A stretch of 64,000 nt of DNA from Silene conica (Eukaryota > Streptophyta > Magnoliopsida > Caryophyllales > Caryophyllaceae), in assembly GCA_029255685.2 (NCBI GenBank), contig CM055311.2, positions 56,131,048 to 56,195,047 on the forward strand, written 5' to 3'. Positions 32,864 to 45,632 of this stretch are shown piece by piece. The notes under the pieces were generated by a model. It saw nothing but the letters and a program-made list of their open reading frames with translations. It did not search any database and had not been told where the DNA came from. Numbering within the stretch: position 1 is the stretch's first letter; the number at the start of each line of letters is the position of its first letter. The position numbers and the translations under genes were made by a program.

Positions 32864-35800
32864 CTAGCCAAGAGCAACCTTTTCCCGTACAAAATGGATA
32901 TCAATTTCGATATGTTTCGTGCGTTGATGATTAACTGGGTTACCAGATAGGTATATAGCAGAGACATTATCGCAATAGACAATAGTGGATGTACGGATGG
33001 GACACCGAAGCTCAAGTAAGAGGTTGCGAATCCAACAACATTCCGCGACTACATTTGCAACGCCACGGTATTCGGCTTCAGCGCTGGAGCGAGAAACGGT
33101 TGCTTGTCTTTTTGAGGACCAAGAGATTAAATTATCACCCAAATATACACAATAGCCAGATGTGGACCATCGGGAATCCGGACAACCGCTCCAATCAGCG
33201 TCACTATATGCAAGTAGGGACGATGTGGAGGATGTGTTTAAGTGCAAACCGAAATGCGACGTACCTTTGAGGTAGCGTAGAATACGTTTAAGGGCACCGA
33301 AATGGGCTTCCCGCGGGTCATGCATATGGAGGCATATTTGTTGTACGGCATATGAGATGTCGGGCCGCGTGAATGTTAAATATTGGAGAGCCCCGGCCAG
33401 ACTACGGAAAAGTGTCGGGTCCGCGACTGGTGGGCCTGCATCTGCGCGTAATTTGGATTTCGTATCCACCGGCGTGTTGGCTGGTTTGCACGCCGCCATT
33501 TTCGCCCGATTAAGGATGTCAGCAACATACTTATTTTGATGAAGAAATAGCCCTTTGTCGTGGCACACTGCAGCAATACCGAGGAAAAAATTGAGTGGGC
33601 CAAGGTCCGTCATGGCAAACTTGGCGCGAAATAGGGCCATGATTTCATTTCCGGAGTGCAACAGTTGAAGTGGTTAAGATAATGTCATCCACGTAGAGAA
33701 GTAGATAGGCCATGTTATTACCATTGTGATAAATAAACAAGGAATTGTCGGTGATACTATGTGTGAAGCCAATGGAAGAGGCATAGGTAGCAAACCTTTG
33801 GTACCACGCGCGGGGTGCTTGTTTTAGGCCATATAGAGACTTCTTGAGTAGACAAACATGGTTGGGTTTGAGCCTATCCCGGAAGCCTGGAGGTTGATGC
33901 ATATAGACCGTCTCATGGAGGTGTCCATGTAAGAAGGCATTTTTAACACCTAGTTGATGAATAGGCCATTTTTTGGACACAACAAGGCTAAGGACGGTGC
34001 GTATGGTGGCGGGCTTGACCACGGGACTGAACGTTTCATCACAATCGACTCCCACCTGTTGGGACTTGTCATTAACAACAAGTCGAGCCTTGTATCGCTC
34101 CAAATCACCATTAGCGTTAAATTTATGTTTGAACAACCAAATGCACCGTGTTATATTGACATCGGGAGGTCGAGGCACAAGAATCCATGTCTTATTCTTA
34201 ATGAGTGCATCAAATTCGTCTTTCATAGCATGATTCCAATTTGGGTCATTAAGTGCAAGAATGGGACTCTTGGGTACGGGTGAAAGAGTTGTTGTGGCGC
34301 ATAAATCAAAAATGGGTTTGGGTTTAAAGATACCGTGTTTGGCTCGGGTAGTTATATGAGGCGAAGGAGGAGGGGGAGGAGTGGCTGAGGTAACGGGGGC
34401 AGCCGATGATGAAGTAGCTGAGATTGGGGACGAGGTGGTCAGGGAAGTGGTCGAAGTAAGGGTGCCCACCGAGGATGGTGTCGCCGGGTTTGCGGTTGAG
34501 GCCTCGGGACTTTTGGTTATGGGCGTGTGGGGAGGGTTGGCAGGGGGTTCCAATGTTGGCGTATAAGTGGCAAGATGGTGAGTGACATATGGTGAGGGGT
34601 CAGGGGCTAAAAATGAAAAGAAGAGACAGGTGTTTTGGGTTTAAGGGCAAACGGAAATACCAACTCATCAAATGTCACATGTCGAGCTATAATGACCTTA
34701 TTTGTTGTCAAGTCGAGACATTTATATCCACGATGATTAATAGGGTAGCCAAGAAACACGCACGGGGTGGCACGAGGCTCCAATTTATGAATAGATGTGG
34801 GAGGTTTGTGAGGGTAGCAAAGACAACCAAAACTCCGTAAGTGAGAGTAGCTAGGGTCACGGTGATAAAGGCTCGTGGTTGGTGAGGTGTTGTTATTAGC
34901 TTTGCTAGGAAGGATATTGTGAATATAGGTGGCCATGGCGAGGGCATGATGCCACATAGAGGGAGGCATATGAGCATGTATAAGGAGGGTTCGAATAATG
35001 TTGTTAATAGTTCGTATTTTCCGTTTAGCTTTACCATTTTGAGAGGAGGTGTGCAAACAAGAAAAACGAAAAACTAGACCCTTAGATTCGAAAAATTTAT
35101 AGAGTGGGGAGTTGTCATATTCACGGCCATTGTCGCATTGGAGAGTTTTAATGGGGACGGAAAATTGAGTACTAATCATGGTGTAAAACGTAGTAAAAAT
35201 GTGATAGACATGAGATTTATTAGTGAGGGGGTATGTCCACAGGAAATTGGTGTGATCATCAAGAAACAATATATAATAACGATGATTTAAAGTACTCAAA
35301 ACAGGAGATGTCCATAAGTCCGCATGTAAAATATCAAAGGGAGCAGCAGTTTGTGACAAAGAGTTTCTAAAAGGCAATCTAACGTGTTTTCCCAGTTGAC
35401 AAGAATGACAAACGGATAAATTTTTTAAAGGACGACAAGGCAAACCTTTATTATGACAAAGAGAATTAAAGACAACAGAGCCAGGATGACCGAGACGGCC
35501 ATGCCAGGTGGTAGATGGGAGCGTTAAAAAAGCGTGCGGAGGTGAGGCGTGAGTAGGCTGGTGCGTGTGTAGGAGCGGATAGAGGTCCCCCGTGCTATTG
35601 CGTCTCAAAATCGGCACCCCCGTCTTGAGATCCTTCACAGTGAAACCAAAAGGGTCAAACTCGACAGAGACATGATTATCGCTAGTAAATTTCCGAACCG
35701 AGACTAAGTTTTTAATTAAACGTGGCACATGGAGGACATTTTTAAGTAAAAGAGGGGGGTCTGGGGATTTAAGGGCTAGTGCACCAGAACCTTTAATTGG

Positions 35801-35953
35801 AATCAAAGCGCCATTTCCGACGACTATATGACGGGGATGACTCAAAATAGAATAAGAGGAGAGGTTACCGTTGTTGGATGTCATGTGCGACGACGCCCCG
35901 GTATCCATATAGTAGTTGTCATCTGGTTGTTGCAGGGAGAGCGATTGCATCAT
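32864..35953 (-). pseudogene. Copia pol: protease, integrase, RT, RNase H (fossil)
   Basis: In order on the minus strand: a protease-like YMDTGASSHMTS segment; the integrase zinc-binding HGRLGHPG...CHSCQLGKH region and core; then reverse transcriptase with NAFLHGHLHETVYMHQPPGF and LLYVDDIILT; then RNase H with DADWSGCPDSRWSTSGYCVY and SSAEAEYRGVA. These proteins process the polyprotein, copy the RNA and insert the cDNA. The region is broken in about two places and has no start of its own gag. Confidence 0.9.
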
Positions 35954-36139
35954 AGCGGCGATATCGGTCGGAACAAAAGCACCGGAATTCGCCCCTAAAC
36001 CTGTCTGAGCAATAAACGTCTGCCCTGTTGAGTTTGGACGTGGCCCGAGTATGCCCTGCTGTGACCGAGCGTTATTACCTGTCCAACCAGTCGTGGGGTA
36101 CGGGCATGGTGGCGCGGATGGCCATGAGTTGAAAGGTAC

Positions 36140-37720
36140 TGATGCCCGTCGTTGAGGGTACCAAAGATATATTTATAATTCCTAACTTTAACAATAGATA
36201 GTGAAAGTCAGGGTCGAACCACAAGGAGGTGGGGAATGTTTATTGTTTGAATGTTAATGTTTAAAGGTAACAAAATTGGGGGTTTTGATTGTTGATTACT
36301 AAGTCTAAGCAAGGATTAAAATAAAACAAGAAATAAAGATGAGAATAAAATATAATTAAAGGGATGCTAGGATGTTTGGGGTAATAAATAGCTAAGGTAA
36401 TATAAATCCTAAGGTCAACATGTATTGCAGTCGCGTAAGGGGGCGTAACATATCTTTTTAGGTCTATGCTACCTAATAGCTCCTTTCGGCCTATGCTATT
36501 AGTTCCTAGGTCTCACAATTATTGGGTGTCAACAATAAAAGTGATTCCTAAATCCCAGGTCACATACCTTTCAGCCTTGAGTAACCTATCCGTCTTAAAG
36601 TGTAAACCAATGCCCTTCCCGTATCTTTCAATCTTGGGTAGGTCATTACTAACATCCTACAAGTCTCCTTATGGTCTCATTGCAGGATATTATAATTGAC
36701 AAGAAAAGACGAAAAACGAATACATACGCGGGTGGTCGACCGACCAGCTACTCCAGTCGGCCGACCACGACCTCGGTCGACCGACCAGTTATTCCAGTCG
36801 GCCGACCGTGGTCCTGCTACAAGTCGGTCTTTCGAATTTTATTTACCTACGCATATTCATCCCCTACATCCTAACATATGAAAATTAGCTACTCATAATA
36901 CTTAAGATGATTATAAAATTTGGAGTAAACATGGCAAACAACCTAAACATGCGAGATCTAACAAAGCTTGAGATTTTAACTTAAACAATTGTAATAAAAA
37001 CAAGAACGATAATAAAGCAAGATTAAAAGAGTAATTACCACAATTGGAATTAGGGCAGAAAGAAACAAACTTTATTGAATGCTTGAGAATTCTTGAATAA
37101 GATAAAAGATGAACTAGATGGTAAAAGATTGAATAAAAGATCCTAAGGTATGATAATAGATATCAGGCATACATCAAAAGCATAAAAAGATGATTCGATC
37201 AGATCCTCTCTAACCCTAATCACAAGATTAGTTTATATAGGTAGAAAAAGTAAGAGTTTCCTAAAGACTCTAATTCTAATTTATTTCCGAAAAGAATCGT
37301 CTGGGCTTCTGCGTCGGTCGGTCGACCTACTATGTGGGTCGGTCGACCGCTTCTTTCTGGGCTTCTTTTATTTTTGGCCTTCCTTGAGATTTTGGGCTCT
37401 ATTAAAGTTCAGGCTTGGTCGGCCGACTCGTTTAGCTGGTCGGTCGACCGCCTCTGTACGGAAATCTTCGGATTTCTTCTTGTTTTGACTTTGGATACTT
37501 TGACTTTGACTCCAGTTGACTTTCCATTTATTCCTTAATTAAGCAAAAGACTTGAGGATACGGATTTGGTGCTAAATCGTCTCTTTTCTGCATAAATCTG
37601 CAAAAGTGCATAAAAATACGAAAGTACACGATTTGTGGGAAATAAAGGCTAAAACATAGTAAATGAGCTACCAAATACGTGTAAAAATAGATGTAAATCA
37701 TCATAAATAGACACGTATCA
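36140..37720 (-). repeat. Athila-like 3' LTR, 1581 bp
   Basis: Runs TGATGCCCGTCG ... ACACGTATCA on the plus strand and is followed by the purine tract complement TTCCCCAAACC. It contains paired GGTCGGTCGACC-type boxes at about 36730-36808, 37312-37350 and 37418-37450. A candidate TATA box on the element strand (CTATATAAAC) lies at 37231-37240. Confidence 0.9.
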
Positions 37721-39735
37721 AATTCCCCAAACCAAACCCTTGCTTGCCCTCAAGCAAGAAATAGACTCGATCTTAACTAATGGAACGATTTCAATCTCAG
37801 AGCGAAATTTACATGTAAGCCTATACCAATGCCAAGTACAAAATGAGAAAGCATTCAAATCATGCAAACGAGTTATGGTGTTGTCAAACTTGCAAAAATA
37901 AAGACTATAGAGACTTTATACCATGGACTCTCGCGGTACGCTCGAGACACTCATGAAGCAAAGGGTGAGTATATGTAAAAGATAGGAAGAAGTATATTTG
38001 TCATGACACTCACCTAACTACGACCCATGGAAACATGCCTGCAATCTAACATGAACAAGAATTCTACAACTTTGTATAACAATCTTATTAAGTGACCCAG
38101 ATACATGCAATTGAGGTAATGAAAGATATGTGAGGTAAAAGGTAAAAGTGGTTAAGATGTTTTTTTGGATTTGTGGGGTTAGTAGCCAAGCTAGTAAAAC
38201 CGGTTTCCATCAACATATTTCACAGCTTTTTGATATTAAGAAAGTGCTCTTTTTGTGGCACAACTCTCACATTGAATATAAGAAAGGACTCCCAAATATT
38301 TTTGAATGAAGCACGGGAGTGATAACATATAAAAGAAAGGGATATTTTGGAACGAATTTTGAATCTGATATCGTGAGTTGGTCGGCCGACCTATGCAAGC
38401 GGTCGGTCGACCGGCTTCCTGTGTTTTCCGGATTTTTTCCGTTCTTCTTTTCTTTCTTTCTTTCCTCTTTCTGAATTTTTCTGTTCTTTTTTTTTTTCTT
38501 TTCTTGCTTTCTTTTCTCTTTTTGTTCAAGATAGCATACAAACCAAGATGCCTCAAAAAATAATCCAATGACCACAAATACTAGCTTGGAAGGGTAGGCT
38601 AAGTATGGGATGTAGTTTTTGGGGAAATAAAAAAAGCAATTTTGGCTATGTGAAGCTTATGGGTAAATATGAGAAAAGGGATCCCAAATGCACGTATCAA
38701 GATTCACAAAACGAGAAAGTAAAACAAGTATATAGTAATTCAAGTTCATGTTTATGCATATTGATGTAACATGTTCCAAGGGGAGTACTACTCACATCCT
38801 AGACAACTGGTTTAAAAATAAAACCAGGAATAAGGCTCTAAAACTTAGAATGTATAGTAGGTTGCCAAGGTATAAGTCAAGTCTCAAGATATACAAATTG
38901 ACAAAAACTCGTAGATATGCGAAAGACTCTCATACTAAAACAAGTTGACAAGACAAGGTAAAGGCATAAACATGTAAGATAGCTAAATCATCCTTGAAAT
39001 ACTTTCGTTCCGACTCGACCTATATGCTAAAATAAACGTGCATTTTTTGGAATTTTTTTTGAATTTTTTCATTTTTTTGTATTTTTCTTGTATATGCAAG
39101 GAAAATAAATAAAGAAAAGAACAATGCAATACGGAAATGCAATAAACGTGTGACAGAATGCAATGTATGTGACACGAAACCATTCCCCAAACCAACCCGC
39201 ACAATGTCCCCATTGTGCATTAGCCTAAGTAGAGGTTTCACAAAATTAAAGAGAAGATGTAAGGAAAAAAAATAAAAACCAAGGAAAACTGGAAAGAACT
39301 CACTGGGTTTTGAAGCGCGTGAGAAAAACCTCCCCAAACCAGCGTAAGCTGGGAGGTTTTGGCGGCCAGCAGTGCCATTCAAGTAACCAAATCAATTTCA
39401 CGATTTCCAAGGAAGAGAAACGAAAGACCGCAGCGGACAGTAGGTCGACCGACCTCCTGTGAATCACAGAAGATTTAGCGATACAGCGACTCTGGTCGAC
39501 CGACTGATGTTTCTGGTCGGTCGACCCTCTGCGTCCTGGAGGTCTTCGTTTCTTTGTAAAATCAGAAAAAAAAAACAAGAAAGTACGCGCGCCCAACAAT
39601 GCGCGAGACGCCAAAAACGATTCTAAAGTCTTAACTACTCAAACATAAAGGAAAGGATCTAAAACTACGAGCAAACCAAAATAAAAAGTTTCACACAACA
39701 AAAATAAATTGTTTAAAAAACTGTAACCAAAACAA
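37721..39735 (-). other. Athila-like non-coding region between protease end and LTR
   Basis: About 2 kb without coding signal. It includes the purine tract at the LTR edge, a block at 37925-37966 and others at 38034-38055 and 38743-38773 that recur in the element at 60794-64000. It also has a paired GGTCGACC box beside a long pyrimidine tract (38378-38520), a perfect stem-loop GCACAATG-TCCC-CATTGTGC at 39199-39218, and a further box pair near 39493-39527. Open frames inside the tract are low-complexity artefacts. Confidence 0.75.
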
Positions 39736-42610
39736 CTATCCGCTAAAGATGCGGAAAATATCCGACCACGGCTTCTGACGACATGCCGTAGTCTCCACGG
39801 TTTTTGCTTTAGTAGCAAAACACATCTTCTTTACGCCGTCGCAAAGCATATGCGATGGTCTCTCCTCTTGAGCTTGCCTCCTCTTCTTCTTCTCCCCCCG
39901 ATCCATGACGTCTGGGTCCTCATCTTCTTCATAGCTTAGGCATCCCATTCCTCCTCTCTGGATGATGACTTCCTTCACTTTGGATTTCCCCAAACCAGTT
40001 CCTGCAATGGTCATAATAGAAGTGTCCTCCCTATTGCTCCCATTCTGGGGCGGAGGTGAAAAAACAGATACAGGAACAGGTAATAAAGATGGAGAAGTAG
40101 TGATGACCTCATACTTCTTCTCAGAAGTGATAACATTACATGTGATGGGGGTCATAGCATCCTTCTTCCTATAAGATAGGCCATAGATAATAGAATGCTT
40201 GCCTACTTTGAAGGTTAGAGTCCCAGTGCCTACATCTATAATGGCACCTGCAGTGTGAAGGAAAGGTCTTCCTAGAATTATAGGTATATGGGCATCCTCT
40301 GGGATGTCCAAAACCACAAAGTCAACTGGGAAGAAGAACCTGTCAATACGGACATGGATGTTTTCCAACACTCCTATAGGTTCCATAGATGTGCGATCTG
40401 CCATCTGGACTGTCATACTGGTCACTGCAAATTCGGTCATTCCTAGTTTTAAGGCAACGCTTAGGGGCATGACACTTATACTAGCACCTAAGTCGCAAAA
40501 AGCCTTCTTGACTGGGAAGGTTCCTATATTACAGGGGACAGAAAAACTAACAGGGTCTTCCAATTTATGAGGGGCTATGACATGAGACAAAAAGCTAGAT
40601 GACTCTTCAGTGAGGGCCACCGACTCAACCTTTTCTAGAGACCTCTTTCTCGACAAAAGCTGTCTCATAAATTTAAGATAGGAAGGAACTTGTTGAACTA
40701 ATTCTAAAAACGGGACTTGAACATTTAATGAACGAATCACATCCTTAAATTTGTCAAAAGATACCTGATCCTTTGAAGGCACGAGTCTTTCTGGGAAAGG
40801 AGCAGCTGAGGACTCAGTATTTGCAGCTCTTTTTAGAAACTTGGGGGTCTTGTCACCCCGGAAAAGAAAATCCTGCAAGTTGTTCGGCAAATCTGGACGA
40901 AAGGGAACTTCGGGCTCTGCTTCAGTGGTCGGTCGACCAGTTTCTTCGGTCGGTCGACCAGTCTCCTGTTCAGGTAAAATTTTCGGGTCCTGATCTGTGG
41001 TCGGTCGACCAGATTCTCCGGTCGGTCGACCGACTTCGCTGCTACTCGCCTGGTTTTCTTCCTTGCTCCCCACTTTAGCTCCACTTCGCAGAGAGATGAT
41101 GTTTAGAGTCTCTTTTTTTCTGGTCCGGTTTAGTTGGAAGTTGACCCGGAGCCCTAGTATCATTCTTGCTCGCAATTTGAGCAATCTAGGACTCTAACAT
41201 CTTCATCCCTACTTCTCTAGCCTGTGACTCCTTCTGTACCAACCCGATAAGATTTTGGATAAGAGCATCTGTGTTGGGTGGTGGATTAGAAGGTGGTTGA
41301 GGGTTGAAAGGTGGTTTTTGGAAATTTTGTTTATGTGGGGGTAAATATGTGGAATTTTGCTGAGGTTGCATGTGTTGTGGGTTTTGAACATTCTGGCTTG
41401 TCCACCTCAAGTTGGGATGGACATTATTATTCGGGTCATAGAAATTGTTCCCACGATAGTGTTGAAAAGCGGCACATGTTTCATTAGATGAAGTACAGAA
41501 TTTTGACACATGCCCTTCTCCACCACACCTCTCACAAGCAAAGGGTCCGTCCTGAACGGCGTTTACTTGGTATATTCCTCCCTTGCTTCCACTCCCTAGA
41601 TCGAGCTTTCCTGCAGCCTCAAATTTTTCTAACTTAGCTGTCAAGGCCTCAATCGCTGATAGGTTGTATTCAGATTTCCTCTGGTTTCCTCTAGAAGTAC
41701 CATGCTCAGTGCGGTGCACAGCAACATCTTCTATCAACTTGAGACCCTTAGTCTCTCCTGAATTATCTTGGAATCTCCCATTAGCTGCAGCATCTAGATA
41801 GGCCCTGTTGTCATCATAGAGGCCATTGTAGAACTGGTTGCAAAGAAACCATTGTTCGAATCCGTGATGTGGTATGGATCGAACAACTCTCTTGAACCTG
41901 TCCCACGCCTCGCTAAAGTCTTCATTGGGACCCTGCTTGAAATTGGTAATCTGCGCCCTTAAAGCATTAGTCTTTGATGCAGAATAGTATTTCCTGTAGA
42001 ATGCTAAGGCTAAGGTGTTCCAATCTGTGACTCCCGCAGCAGTGCGGTCTAGATCTCTGTACCACTCTCTCGCAGAGTCCCTAAGGGAGAAGATGAACAT
42101 GGTCTATTTAATCTGGTCCTGCGTCACTCCTTCTGGGGGTGCTATAGAGCATATGTAATCTGTGAAGATTTCAATATGCTTAGCAGCATCTTCATTGGCC
42201 GAGCCTCCAAATTGGTTTCTTTCAACCATAGTTATGTAGGCGGGCTTGGCCTCGAATGGCTTCCCAGTACCTGTAGGTAAAGTGAACCCTTTGTATAGGT
42301 CCTTTGCCTGAGGCATGGAGTGACTGGCGATAGTAGCTTCTTCTGCCATATCTTCTTCTTCTTTAGGAAAAACTGGAAAGTAGGTAAAAGGTGGTGTTTT
42401 TGGTGAAGGTGGATTGATGGGTGAATTTGGTTGTGAAGGTGGTGTTTTTGGTGAAGATGGTAATGATGGTTGTTCGAAAAAGTCTTCTTGAAATAAGGAA
42501 GATGGTGAACCTCCTTCCTGATTTGCTAGAAGTTGCTTTCTTCTTTCTCTAAGATTCCTCTCAATTTCGAGGTCAAGTGGTAGGAGTTCTCCTTGAACTG
42601 ACCTGCGCAT
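39736..42610 (-). pseudogene. Athila-like gag and protease region (fossil)
   Basis: Read right to left: a proline-rich N-terminal part; a Retrotrans_gag domain with SLRDSAREWYRDL, FYRKYYSASKTNALR and a WDRFKRVVRSIPHHG segment; one zinc knuckle CERCGGEGHVSKFC near 41500-41545; a stretch with repeated GRPT units translated from the GGTCGGTCGACC boxes (40920-41035); then a retropepsin-like protease with CDLGASISVMPLSVALKLGM and ILGRPFL. Gag forms the particle and the protease matures it. The region is broken in about two places and polymerase domains do not follow. Confidence 0.9.
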
Positions 42611-42712
42611 AAGATGGAAACTACAAGAAAAAAGTGAGAAGGTTTAAGGAACAAAAAGTTCCTTAAACAAAGAGAAACAAAAACAAAAAAAACAATAAAC
42701 ACTGGCGTCACC

Positions 42713-42730
42713 TCCCCGGCAACGGCGCCA
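42713..42730 (-). promoter_or_regulatory. Primer binding site, tRNA-Asp type
   Basis: TGGCGCCGTTGCCGGGGA on the minus strand, five bases inside the 5' LTR edge at 42736. This is the primer site usual for Athila/Tat elements. Confidence 0.85.
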
Positions 42731-42735
42731 AAATT

Positions 42736-44601
42736 TGATGCCCGTCATTGAGGGTACCAAAGATAAATTTATAATTCCTAACTTTAACAATAGATAGTGA
42801 AAGTCAGGGTCGAACCACAAGGAGGTGGGGAATGTTTATTGTTTGAATGTTAATGTTTAAAGGTAACAAAATTGGGGGTTTTGATTGTTGATTACTAAGT
42901 CTAAGCAAGGATTAAAATAAAACAAGAAATAAAGATGAGAATAAAATATAATTAAAGGGATGCTAGGATGTTTGGGGTAATAAATAGCTAAGGTAATATA
43001 AATCCTAAGGTCAACATGTATTGCAGTCGCGTAAGGGGGCGTAACATATCTTTTTAGGTCTATGCTACCTAATAGCTCCTTTCGGCCTATGCTATTAGTT
43101 CCTAGGTCTCACAATTATTGGGTGTCAACAATAATGGTGATTCCTAAATCCCAGGTCACATACCTTTCAGCCTTGAGTAACCTATCCGTCTTAAAGTGTA
43201 AACCAATGCCCTTCCCGTATCTTTCAATCTTGGGTAGGTCATTACTAACATCCTACAAGTCTCCTTATGGTCTCATTGCAGGATATTATAATTGACAAGA
43301 AAAGACGAAAAACGAATACATACGCGGGTGGTCGACCGACCAGCTACTCCAGTCGGCCGACCACGACCTCGGTCGACCGACCAGTTATTCCAGTCGGCCG
43401 ACCGTGGTCCTGCTACAAGTCGGTCTTTCGAATTTTATTTACCTACGCATATTCATCCCCTACATCCTAACATATGAAAATTAGCTACTCATAATACTTA
43501 AGATGATTATAAAATTTGGAGTAAACATGGCAAACAACCTAAACATGCGAGATCTAACAAAGCTTGAGATTTTAACTTAAACAATTGTAATAAAAACAAG
43601 AACGATAATAAAGCAAGATTAAAAGAGTAATTACCACAATTGGAATTAGGGCAGAAAGAAACAAACTTTATTGAATGCTTGAGAATTCTTGAATAAGATA
43701 AAAGATGAACTAGATGGTAAAAGATTGAATAAAAGATCCTAAGGTATGATAATAGATATCAGGCATACATCAAAAGCATAAAAAGATGATTCGATCAGAT
43801 CCTCTCTAACCCTAATCACAAGATTAGTTTATATAGGTAGAAAAAGTAAGAGTTTCCTAAAGACTCTAATTCTAATTTATTTCCGAAAAGAATCGTCTGG
43901 GCTTCTGCGTCGGTCGGTCGACCTACTATGTGGGTCGGTCGACCGCTTCTTTCTGGGCTTCTTTTATTTTTGGCCTTCCTTGAGATTTTGGGCTCTATTA
44001 AAGTTCAGGCTTGGTCGGCCGACCCGTTTAGCTGGTCGGTCGACCGCCTCTGTACGGAAATCTTCGGATTTCTTCTTGTTTTGACTTTGGATACTTTGAC
44101 TTTGACTCCAGTTGACTTTCCATTTATTCCTTAATTAAGCAAAAGACTTGAGGATACGGATTTGGTGCTAAATCGTCTCTTTTCTGCATAAATCTGCAAA
44201 AGTGCATAAAAATACGAAAGTACACGATTTGTGGGAAATAAAGGCTAAAACATAGTAAATGAGCGACCAAATACGTGTAAAAATAGATGTAAAACATCAT
44301 AAAATAGACACGTATCAAGTCGGTCGACCGCCTCTGTACGGAAATCTTCGGATTTCTTCTTGTTTTGACTTTGGATACTTTGACTTTGACTCCAGTTGAC
44401 TTTCCATTTATTCCTTAATTAAGCAAAAGACTTGAGGATACGGATTTGGTGCTAAATCGTCTCTTTTCTGCATAAATCTGCAAAAGTGCATAAAAATACG
44501 AAAGTACACGATTTGTGGGAAATAAAGGCTAAAACATAGTAAATGAGCGACCAAATACGTGTAAAAATAGATGTAAAACATCATAAAATAGACACGTATC
44601 A
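42736..44601 (-). repeat. Athila-like 5' LTR with a 284 bp terminal tandem duplication
   Basis: Bases 42736-44317 match the 3' LTR over its whole length. Bases 44318-44601 repeat 44034-44317 almost exactly, up to the same TATCA terminus, and only then comes the GGTAC target duplication. The duplicated segment starts inside a GGTCGGTCGACC box. A candidate TATA box on the minus strand (CTATATAAAC) lies at 43827-43836. Confidence 0.92.
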
Positions 44602-44772
44602 GGTACCCATGTCCATGTCCCCTGTTGCTGTTGTCCGTTACGAGCACCTCCGTTGTTGCGCCCGTTGTTGTTCGAATTACCACTGTTGTGGTTATTTACT
44701 TACTAAACGTAGCTTAACAATATACAAGAATATGGGAAAGAATATTGACTAGAATATTGACATATTCTAATA

Positions 44773-45121
44773 AAAACCATTTAAAATGGTATTAGCAAAA
44801 TTTGAAAGAGGACAAGCAATTTCGATACGATTCTTTTTTTAATGCAAATATTTTAAAAAAAGTCTAATTAACAGTTCAATAGAGCACCCAAGACGAACTT
44901 GCAAAGTACCCTTGCAATATATGCCTCCTCTTTTGTCATCTTTGTAGCCATAGTTCTCGCATGGAACATTTTTATGCTTGGCATCTTCATAATTTATAAT
45001 TTAACAGATTTCTTGACCGACGTTATCTCAGATTCTTGCAACTCTCAAATATTAGTTGGATTCCTTAAAGCCACAAAACTGCATAATAAATTCCACATCC
45101 AATTGTAGTGCATCCTACGTA
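44773..45121. other. Unassigned flank
   Basis: AT-rich sequence to the right of the copia fragment; no gene or repeat end recognised. Confidence 0.35.
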
Positions 45122-45630
45122 TTCCCTCCTGCCTTATTACCCACCCAACTGAACATCATCCTTCATTTCCTAAAAAAACCCTACCCCTCTACCTTGCGCT
45201 CAAATCATCATTATTTCCCGCCTTATTTTATGTGATGTAATTGTACGAGTATATCCTAGTTAATGTATTTTTATTTTAATTTAAATGTAATTTTATTTTA
45301 TGTCAATGTAATTTTATTAATGTAATTTATTTAGAAATTAGAACGTGTAATATTTATACTGTCATTTTATTTTTAAGCGAAACCGTATGCATTTCGAAAC
45401 CGTTTAATGAAAAAACATAGCTTGAACTATGTATTTATGATTATGGAGGGAAACATTGATTGTAAAATTGGAAGGAGTCATTAGACTCTTACTCAAAAAA
45501 TTATCCTTCTAAATCATAACACCCTCTTTCGTATTATCTTACCCCTATACATTACCTTTTAATATTCTATTCGCTTTCATAAATTTTGTATTTTTGGTCA
45601 AATGAGACAATAGATTTGGGTAGGAGGGAG
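45122..45630. mobile_element. Stowaway/Mariner-like MITE, about 509 bp
   Basis: Ends TTCCCTCCTGCC and GGTAGGAGGGAG form imperfect inverted repeats, flanked by TA at 45120-45121 and 45631-45632. End sequence and target fit the Stowaway type, but the element is diverged and long for the class. Confidence 0.6.
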
Positions 45631-45632
45631 TA

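Larger units (their letters stand above)
36140..44601 (-). mobile_element. Athila-like Ty3/gypsy element, Gag-protease only, target duplication GGTAC
   Basis: The element has LTRs at 36140-37720 and 42736-44601, a tRNA-Asp-type primer site, gag and protease regions, a ~2 kb non-coding stretch and a purine tract. A perfect 5 bp duplication GGTAC (36135-36139 and 44602-44606) shows it inserted into the copia element. Only about eight differences were noticed along ~1.58 kb of LTR, so it is young, probably well under a million years. No reverse transcriptase, RNase H or integrase is seen. The coding part is broken in about two places. Gag and primer site point to the Athila lineage. Confidence 0.92.
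32566..44772 (-). mobile_element. Ty1/copia retrotransposon (minus), split by an Athila-like element
   Basis: Pieces at 32566-36139 and 44602-44772. Integrase, reverse transcriptase and RNase H lie in copia order on the minus strand, followed by a CCCTCCCG purine tract (complement) and a short 3' LTR at 32566-32731. The right-hand piece keeps a little gag-like asparagine/glycine-rich sequence and about 77 bases of LTR that match the left LTR without a difference seen, so the element is young, but most of its 5' portion is not present. No matching target duplication was found at its outer edges. The coding part is broken in about two places. It abuts the Helitron end at 32564. Confidence 0.85.

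Noticed and set aside
33645-34553. Host gene reading from the plus-strand frames opposite copia pol
   Set aside because: They are antisense shadows of the copia reverse transcriptase region.
38236-38577. Lysine/arginine-rich open frames on the minus strand
   Set aside because: Translation of the polypyrimidine tract; overlapping frames look alike in composition.
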